From positions 1,116,001 to 1,180,000 of the forward strand of contig OZ176052.1 in the NCBI GenBank assembly GCA_964247055.1: a stretch of DNA of 64,000 nucleotides. Direction: 5' to 3'. Positions within the stretch are counted from its first letter, which is position 1; every line of letters begins with the position of its first letter. Position numbers and translations under genes: made by a program. Below are positions 38,862 through 48,600 of the stretch, piece after piece. Source of the DNA: Paragordius varius. Taxonomy: Eukaryota; Nematomorpha. The notes under the pieces were generated by a model that worked only from the letters and a program-made list of their open reading frames with translations, searched no databases and had not been told where the DNA came from.

Positions 38862-41800
38862 AGAAAGGTAATTTTTGAAATATGGCGTTAAAAGTTATAT
38901 TTTTGTATTACAAACAAACTTATAACTATTAATATTTAGGGCAAGTTGTAGCATTAAAATGCTATACAAAAAAAAAGATAATAAAATATAAAAACTTAGA
39001 TAAAACAGATTTTGTATTATCTTAGCAAAAAGGTAATTAAAACATTTAAATCAATGGTTTCCAACAGGGGGCCTTTTAGAAAAATTCGGGGAGAATTTAG
39101 TTAAAAATATAACCAGAAACAAATGAAAGGATTTCAGTTGTGCAAATAATCAAGATTTCTCTCTGATATGAAAGAGATAGTTTAAAAATTGCAAATACAA
39201 GGACCTCATTGGGGATTTTTATAATATTATAATGAATTTTAGACATTTTTTTGGATTTTTTAAAAGGTAGGGGAGTGGGATGAGAGCCACTGATTTAAAT
39301 ATTCTAGAATTAGATACAGTCATGTATCCTTTATTTTATCGAAAAATTCATTTTTTTTATTAAATGAATATAAATATTTGGTAAAGTATGGAAAAAACAA
39401 GAAGAGCTCTATGGTATTAACAATATCAATCATAATCATCAAAAAAGAAAAGAATTAATTACCATAGAGCTCTTGTTTTTTCCATTCTTTACCAAATATA
39501 TATACCCATTTAACGAAAAAAAATAATTTTTTGATGACTATAAATGTAAGATTACCCAGCATCCGTGCCAATCCATTGAAGGAAACCATTCGGTTTCCCA
39601 ACAGAAGAAGAATTTGAATCACATTCAAAATTAAATACTAAAGGTATAAGGGCCTTTTTATTGCAATTCTCGATTACATTTTCTGGTAAGGGCATATTTT
39701 GTATTGCGGAGTTTGTTAAATTTGTTGTGAAATATCGTACAAATTTGTATTGCGATCTGGGGTAATCATACCATTGTCGAATAACCTAAAATTAATATTT
39801 TTCATAATTTTTTATAATGTTAACAATTGAACATAAACCATTTACGATTTAAACTCACTCGCAAACAAATCAAATTCACCCTGAAAATAAATAATGTGTT
39901 TTCGGGCAGCTAATATAACTCATTATTATTAATATAAAATGTATCTTTATGGGATAATTTATTATAATTTAAACAAAATTTCATTTTTTAAAAATATAAG
40001 TAATTTTTCATCCAAAAACACATAATTTATATTTAGGGTATATTTAAATGGTTCAAGGGTGCATTTGCATTTGCTAAATTTTAATATAATTGAAATCTCA
40101 ATATTAGTATTATAAATTATTACATTTTTGATAGGACCTTTAAGATTTCAATAATCCCATAAAAATATTTTTATGGAAAACGATTTTTTTGAATTAAAAT
40201 TAACAAAACTAGCATAATAGAATATAAACCGATAAACTTACACCAACAACAAATTTATTCAAACCCTCAATTTCAAATTCCAAAATGGCATAATTTATAT
40301 GTTTGGCCTCAATTTGACATGTTTAAGGGTAGTATGCAAAATATTTTATGGTTAAATATATAGTTAAATTAAAATTTCAAGTTTTAAATAAAAAATATGT
40401 AAATATTCAACAATACTTTTTGTTCAAGGAAATGCCTTAAACTGGATAATAGGACCAAAGGTTCAACACGTATAACTTTGCCCGTTTTATCAAGCAGCTC
40501 AGTTTCAGTCGGGTCTTTCTCAAGCACAATCCGTAATTTTTTAAGTAACATCTAAGGGGGGGATAAAAAAAATATTTTTTAAGATCAAAATATTCATTTA
40601 ATGTTAAAATTAATATTGGATATATTTAACTAATATTTGAGAATAATAATTTAAAATGGCAATAAATGGGGGGTATTTAAATAAACTAATATACAAGAAA
40701 ATAAAATTAAATACTATATAAAGATTAGAAACATTAACTTTCATAACTTAAAAAAACAGGGCAATTATTTATAAACACACACATTTAAAAATTGTCAAAA
40801 TATTTTATTTTTAACAAAAAAGAAACATTAAAATGTTGATTTTAGCTATAAATATCGTTATTATTAAATTAAAAAAATGGTATAATTTGTAAAAAACGAT
40901 TTGGTTAAAAAATTTTTTTCATTCAAATCAAAAAAAAGGAAGGAATCGTAAATTACAAATAAATTTAAAAAATCATTACATGCATATGTGCAGGAGCCAG
41001 AATACCAGATCCATTTCGAATATTTGTAGCACTCGAAGCTATATTTAAATAAAAATTTAATAAAAAAATTAACTTGAAAACAAAAAAATTTTATTAAAAA
41101 TTATATAATATTAATTTTTTCTTATAAAATAAAGTAAAATTCGCAAAATTTATCTGTTAGATTGATATATATCCAAAAACATATAAAATTTTTACGACAA
41201 AATAAACTATTTCGAACATTTGTAGCACTAGAAACTATATTTAAATAAAAATTTAAATAAAAATTTAATAAAAAATAAAAAAACCAAAAAAAATTTATTA
41301 AAATAATATAAATATAACTTTCTTATAAAATAAAGTAAAACTCACTGAAAATATCTCCTTTAAATTGATATATATCCAAAATTCAACAATATTTTTACGA
41401 CAAAAAAACTAAAAAAACTCATGAATTTTAAAATAAAAGATTAAAATCAAAATATTACAGTTAGTAATAAATTAAATTTTACGGATAAAACTAACGATAT
41501 AAAGAGAAATAGTGTTTTTTTTTTCAAAAAAAACCAACCATGCTTTTTTGAATCTTAATTTTTTTCTTATATAAATTATTTAATTACAATTGTTATATAT
41601 ATATATATATATATAAGTAATTATTAAATATACATAATTGATTGTGATACCAATTTACATTTCTATTTCATACTTATTTCTAATTAAACAATGATGAATA
41701 AGTTATATTTATAAATATATATTATTTTTTACGTTTTTGCCCGTATAATTTCAAATTTTTTCATAAAAGCAACAAAAAAACACCAAAAAATTTAGTAAAT

Positions 41801-42265
41801 ATATTTTAAAAATATAAAAATTTTATTTTTACCAAAATTATCCAAATTATTAATGGGATTAATCGAATTAACATTGTTGGGGGTTTGAGTAGGTAGGGCA
41901 TGAATATAGATTGGATAATTCTCTACGAATTCTAACACTTCAATCAACTTTCGTAGGAGGCGTGCAAACGGACTTGCAGTTATTTTTGAATTTTTGCTAA
42001 AACAAAATAAAATAAAATGTGTGATTTTTTATCAAAAAAATATAAAATAGGAAGGAAAATGTTTAAAATACTATCTAAATAGTTAACTTAATAATACTTA
42101 ATATTCATCATATAAGTATATCGAAAAAAACCTCAAAATTCAAATTAATATATATTTTAAAAAACAATTTAGAAAACGTTTTAATATATTATTTAAATAT
42201 TTATTTATACTTAATACTTTAACATTCATTATCAAAGTATATGGAGAAAAACCTAAAAATTTAAA

Positions 42266-42313
<48 letters not shown>

Positions 42314-42542
42314 AAAAAACAATTTAAAAAATAAACATAATATAATTTATGTTAAGTTAATAAAATTTAGTCAAAAAATTGACCAAAATATAAAAATTAA
42401 ATATTTTTACCCATTTTTAAAATTTTCCAATCTGTCAAAAGGATTATCCGACGAAAGCGGCAAAAAGATTTGAAGGAAAATGCAAATTCTTTCATAAGCT
42501 TGCCAAGCTACAAATTTATCAACTGGCCCATTTTCACCCTTA

Positions 42543-42600
<58 letters not shown>

Positions 42601-45600
42601 AATTAATTTTTTAAAAAAAACGAGATATATCATATAATATACCATTTACAATTCAAATTCACCCTTATACAAATCAAATTCTCGAACAAATGAAATTCAC
42701 CCTTAAACGATTCAAATTACCATTGAACAATTCAAATTCACCCTCAAAAGTTCAATTCACCCTCAAACAATTCAAATTTTCGAACATTTAAAATTTACCC
42801 TTGAACAATTCAAATTCACCCTCGAACGATTCAAATTCACCCTAAAAATAAATTATGTGTTTTCGGGCTAATATAACTCATCATAGAGGAAAAATATATT
42901 CTTATGGCTTAGTTTTTTATTTTTTCAGTATTATTTTAGTTACAAATAAAATTTCATTTTCTGGAAATATGAAAAAATATGGGTAATATTAAATTTTAAA
43001 AACATATAACTTATTTTAGGTGACTTTGATTTGTTTAAGGATGAATTTAAAGTGTAAATGGTTTGTAATTATAAAATCAATTTTAAATGTAATATAGATT
43101 CATTTTATTAATTTTTAGCAAAAACTTATTTAAAAACCTCTATGAAACCTTAGCGATTCAAATATTTTTACCAAAAATGGTATAAAACTACACATATAAA
43201 ATTAATTCAAAAACTACTAACTTAAAATCTATTGTTATTAGGCACACAATATCAAAATAAATGTTATTAAATTAAACCTGGGGAGTTAAAATTTTGAGTA
43301 GGCCAGCTATTATACCACTACTCAAGAGTTCAAACGGTGTTAACATACAGGTAAATGAAGAATTTTCTGGAAAAAAACCATTTTTATCCTTGCTATCTTT
43401 GTAGTTGGTTGAATTTGGCATCAAAATTTTACGAAACTCAGTAAGCGTTTGAGCCAAATTAGTTTTCCAATCTGTGTTGTTCCCATCATCCTATAGATTT
43501 AAATTTATAAATTTAATTTTGATTTTTATGTTTGAGAAAGATTACAAGTAAAAATCTAAGAAAATTCACCCACCAATAAATTTATTTAATGGTAGCTGAA
43601 TTATAATTGCAATAATAATAATAAATTTATACATTTAATTTTGATAAAATGATAATTTGAAAATATCATTTGTACTTATTTTAATATGGGTATATGTTTT
43701 AAGTTTCGTTTTAAAATTTAGTGATATATCGGCTAGTAATATGATAAGTTTTCGTCTTTGATTATAATGTTATAAAAAAAGCTAATAAAAAAAGGAAATG
43801 ATAAAAAAGCCATATTATAAAAATAATCTATATTTTTCTTTCAAAACAAATTATAGCCCAATAATTTTAAAATATCTCTCTTAATTTTCAATTTATAAAT
43901 AAAAATGAGTGTAAACTTTAATCATATTAACAAAAATTTTAAAAAAAACTTTTCTATATATAAATTTTTTTTTTAAAGCCCATTTTTACAGGTACGTGTT
44001 TTTTTACAAAAAAATGCTATTTATAAAGAATTATTTTTTCGTTTTTTTACAAAAACTTTTCTATGTATAAAAAAATTATTTTTTTAAAAATATAACGACC
44101 AATTGTTACCATAGTAGGTACGTGTAATTTCGTTTGCAGTTTATAAGCACACTCTAGTCGAGCATTCAAGTGTTTAAGGAAAGTGGTGGTTATATCTTCC
44201 TCGAGCTTATTTATGGGATATTTTGAGCAAAATTCATTACATTTCTCCACAAACTATAAATGGTTAGTTAATTTTAAAAGTAATTTACATTAAAAAATAA
44301 AATCAATTTTATCATTAAAAAATAAATAAATAAGAGAGGGGTGGGTTTATACGAAATATATATTACATTATAATATTGGGAATATTAAATAAGTAAATGA
44401 AAAAAATTATAAATACTGTTTATTGTGGTTTCCTTTCGCCTTAAACAATATTTCTTTACCATTCTCATTTTTAATAAATTTTTATGATGCCTATTTAAAT
44501 CAACCAAGTCAAAAAATTAAAAAAAAAACAAAAAGTAATAAAAAAAATGTTTGAAACCTTAAATCATAAAGTCTTAAACTATAAAAAAAACTCTACAAAC
44601 CTTTTCATAGCTACTAGATTCCACCTTCTCTTTATTCTTGGGAATATTGTCGCCATTTTTTACATCATTTTTTGGCGTCGTGGAATTCAAATTATTTTCG
44701 ACTGTTGTCGATAAAAAGTTTTCAGATTTTTTCAAGTTTTTTGCGTCTTGGTGCCCGCTCAAAAGAGTTGAAAATGAGGTGACATTTTTTAAATCTTTCA
44801 ATGAACTCGCGTAAATATCATTACTAATTTGTTCCAACATTTGATTTTTCCCGGGGGGTAAAATAGCTTCGTTTTCGTTGCATTTACCTGGCCTTACAAG
44901 TGTTTTATTCGTCGAAAAAGTTGTGCCAATGTGTTGAATTTTATCATAAACACCAGTTTTTACAAGTAACTGTAACAGAATATTTTTGCCTTCAAAAACG
45001 GCGGTGGAATTTTGAGTTTTTAAATTTTGGAAAACATTATTATTAATATTATGATCGCCAGAATAATTGTGGGCTAATAATTTATCTAATATATCTAGCA
45101 GGGTATCGCGACATTCATATTCATCCTACAGAAAAAAAAAATGGATATAAAAATGGTAAAAAAACTTTATTTTACTTAATTTGTTTGTCTAAGTATTTTA
45201 TTTTTACTATAGCGAGCGCTCGTTAGTATTTTTTCTAATGACCAACATTTATTTTCATTAAGTTGAAAAGCGTTAATAAACCAAAAATGCAGAATAAATG
45301 ACAATCCAATTAAATAAAGTAAAAATCAATTTGTTTAGCATAACTTATTTTAGTTAAATTTTTACACTTTATAAAAACAAGCTTATTTTTCCGAAAAAAA
45401 ATATTTAATTTCACCAAAAACAATATATAAAAGAGCTATTTTGTCTGAATCATAAAAAAAACTAAACGAAAAACCAAAAAAACTGATTAATACCCAATTA
45501 AAAAACATAATTTTTTACCTCATTCGAAAGGATGTTATTGAAAACGTTACATGTGTTTAACCAAACCCTAGGGCCTGCATTGTCAGGTTGAGACCATATT

Positions 45601-48600
45601 TGGCTTAAAACTTGCGTTAATGAATAGTTTTGATTTTTCTGGCTCGCTTCACATTTAAAATCAGAATTTTCATTAGAATTTTTTAAAGGTTTTACATCAA
45701 AATTAGATGCATAATGTAAGAATTGAAGTGTAATGTATAGAGCTAATTTCTTTAAACTACCCGTGGTTGAGGTTAAATCCTCATAACTTTCCCAAAGTAA
45801 CATAAAAAGTGCCGGTAAATGCGTATATTCTTCCCCAATATTTTCAGCTTTATTTTCATTATTTTCAAGATCCGATTTTTCTGCAGGGGTGTTTATGGTT
45901 TCCTTAAATGGTACAGTTTGTGGCTAAAAAATAAAGAAAAATTATAAAAATTTAGCTTTAACATTTTATTATAATTTATAAACTTTATTCTTTATATAAA
46001 ATATTGAATTATTTAATATAATTTATTATTTAATTATAAAAATATTGAATTAATTACAGTAAAAATTGGAATTATATAATGACAAAATGGATAAAAACCC
46101 AAGAGACAACCAACCATACTTTTTTTAAACCTTAAATTCTAATTTATCACAATTGTAAAATATATATCTTACTTTGCAGTTTTAAACAATGAAGTAGTTA
46201 TATATTAAAAAAATATAGCGGTCTTACGACAAAAAAATTTGTCTTTATATTCTTACGTTTTTTTGTCTGTATAAATTTAATTTCTATAATAAAAGCGAAA
46301 GCATATATAATAAATATTTCAAATAATTTAACATTTATTTATTAATTACATTTAAATATTGATTTGGTCTAAAAATCAACACAGAAATTTAAATTATAGT
46401 TCCACAAAATTAAAATTAAGCATTTTAAGAAAATGGCCAAAATTATAAAAACATACTTTAACGTTCTTTGAGGTTGATGGTTTCTCACTATTATTGTCCA
46501 TTGATTTGCTAGCCAGTAAATTTTTCATATTTTTTATGGCAAATGGGGATATTTTTTCAGTATCTAAAATATATATACATATAAGATTTAAAATACTTAT
46601 TCTATATAAAAATCAATATCAAATATGATTAAAATAAAATTACTAACATTTTTAAGGGCATACAAATAAACGTATAAAATGTAAATGAAAATTAAAATAT
46701 AATTTTTACAATAAATCTCACATAAATATATTTACCATTATTTTTCTTTGTCAATCCCCCCACCATATCATCCTTGTTGGCTTTGGAATCCTTTTTATTA
46801 ACACAACTATTTTTATCATTAGTTCCTATTCCTGTGGCTTCAATTAGAGTTTGTTGTGTTTCATTTGAGTTTTGTTCTTGAATATTCTGTACTGTATGAT
46901 TACTACCAGCCAATAATTCAAGCAAATACTCATTTTCTCGATTATTAAACAAGAGTTCCAAGATTTGATGAGAGGAGGAATTACTTTGAGAGGACCGCGA
47001 CAAAAGTGCCGAACAATTTCGTCTGAAATCGGATATTAACGTCGATGCGGACGATAATTCAGAAGAATTTAATAATACAGAGCTGTTGTTGCTATTGTTG
47101 GCTGCTGATAATAAAAGTCTGCTGACAGAATTATTACCAGTCGTGGTGATATTTTGAGGTGGAGCTATTATTATTATTATTATTATATATACCATTTACA
47201 GTTCAAATTCACCCTCGAACAATTCAAAATCACCCTATAAGAAATTATGTGTTTTTTAAGATTAAAAATTGCCTTTTTATAATTTAAAAATAATAATATT
47301 ACCTTTATAATATATAATACTGAAAAAATAATAAATTATGCTATAAGAATATATTTTATATTAATGATAAATTATATTAGCCCGAAAACAATAATTTATT
47401 TTTAGGGTGAATGTGAATTGTTCAAGTGTGAATTTTAATTGTAAATGGTATACCACAAAGAAATAATTATATCGTATAAGTTCAAAAAAGAAGTAAGACC
47501 TAGAAAAACAAATAAATATATTAATACAATATAATTTTGGCATAAAAAAAATGTTTTTCTTAAACTATAATTTTATAATTAAATATAGCACCAATTTACA
47601 TTCCATTCTGTATTGTGTACCCAAAACCATGAGTTATATTTAAATCAAGGTTTAATATGTGGTTTTGTGGTTTTAAAAAATATTTGTCTTTTAGTTTTTA
47701 CGTGTTGGGTATATAATTTCAATTTTTATTGGAGACAAAAACATGTATAAACATTATGTGGTACAGTCATGTATCCTTTATTTTATCAATTATTCTTTTG
47801 TTAAATAGGTATAAATATTTAAAAATGGAAAAAACAAGAGCTATATGGTATTTCTTACACATTTTTATGAATATGATATTGTTAATACTATAAAGGTCTT
47901 GTGTTTTCCATTCTTTACCAAATATTTAAACCCATTTAATAAAAGTAAATTTTTGATAAAATAAAGGATACATGGTAATAATAATTTTGAGTTCTGATAA
48001 ATTTATTTATAAAAGTAATAATCTGTATTGAGAAATCTCGATGTATGATATAGCATCATTTTGGGGTAAAAATAAAATAAAAACTTATGTAATAAGAAAT
48101 TAATAAGAATTAAAGCGAAAAAATAAAAAGTGCTCGCAGAATTTTTTACTAAAAAACTTAAAAATTGTACACATACATATAATATTGAAAGCAATCTTGG
48201 GCCCTTCATACACCAAAGTTATGAGAACACGAATGAATCTCAAAGCTTCGCCGGCAATCCGATCTTCAAGTTTGAAACATTTCCTTAAACATGAGAGGAG
48301 ACAGGCCCAATGTAAATTATTATCAGCTGATTTGGACGCGTGACTTTTAGATAGCGATAGCAAAAGTTGTTCTTCTTTTTGAGTTTTTTCGGCATCAAAA
48401 GTTTTTAAAGCAGTTGTTGAAAGAAGTAAGTTTCGCCTAACTTGGGTATTAATAGCACACAGCTGAGCCAAAATTTGCAAGAGTTGAATGGTGGTTTGAG
48501 TGTAAGATTTCAATAACTGCGCCGATAATGGCGAGACAGGAGGTGTATTAGAAGTATTGATACCTAAATATAAAATATTTGGTTAAGTAAGCAAATTATC

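Noticed and set aside
47190..47450. Family A elements as introners (elements that create introns)
   Set aside because: Element ends lie 20-100 bases from splice sites and do not supply both donor and acceptor, so they sit in existing introns.
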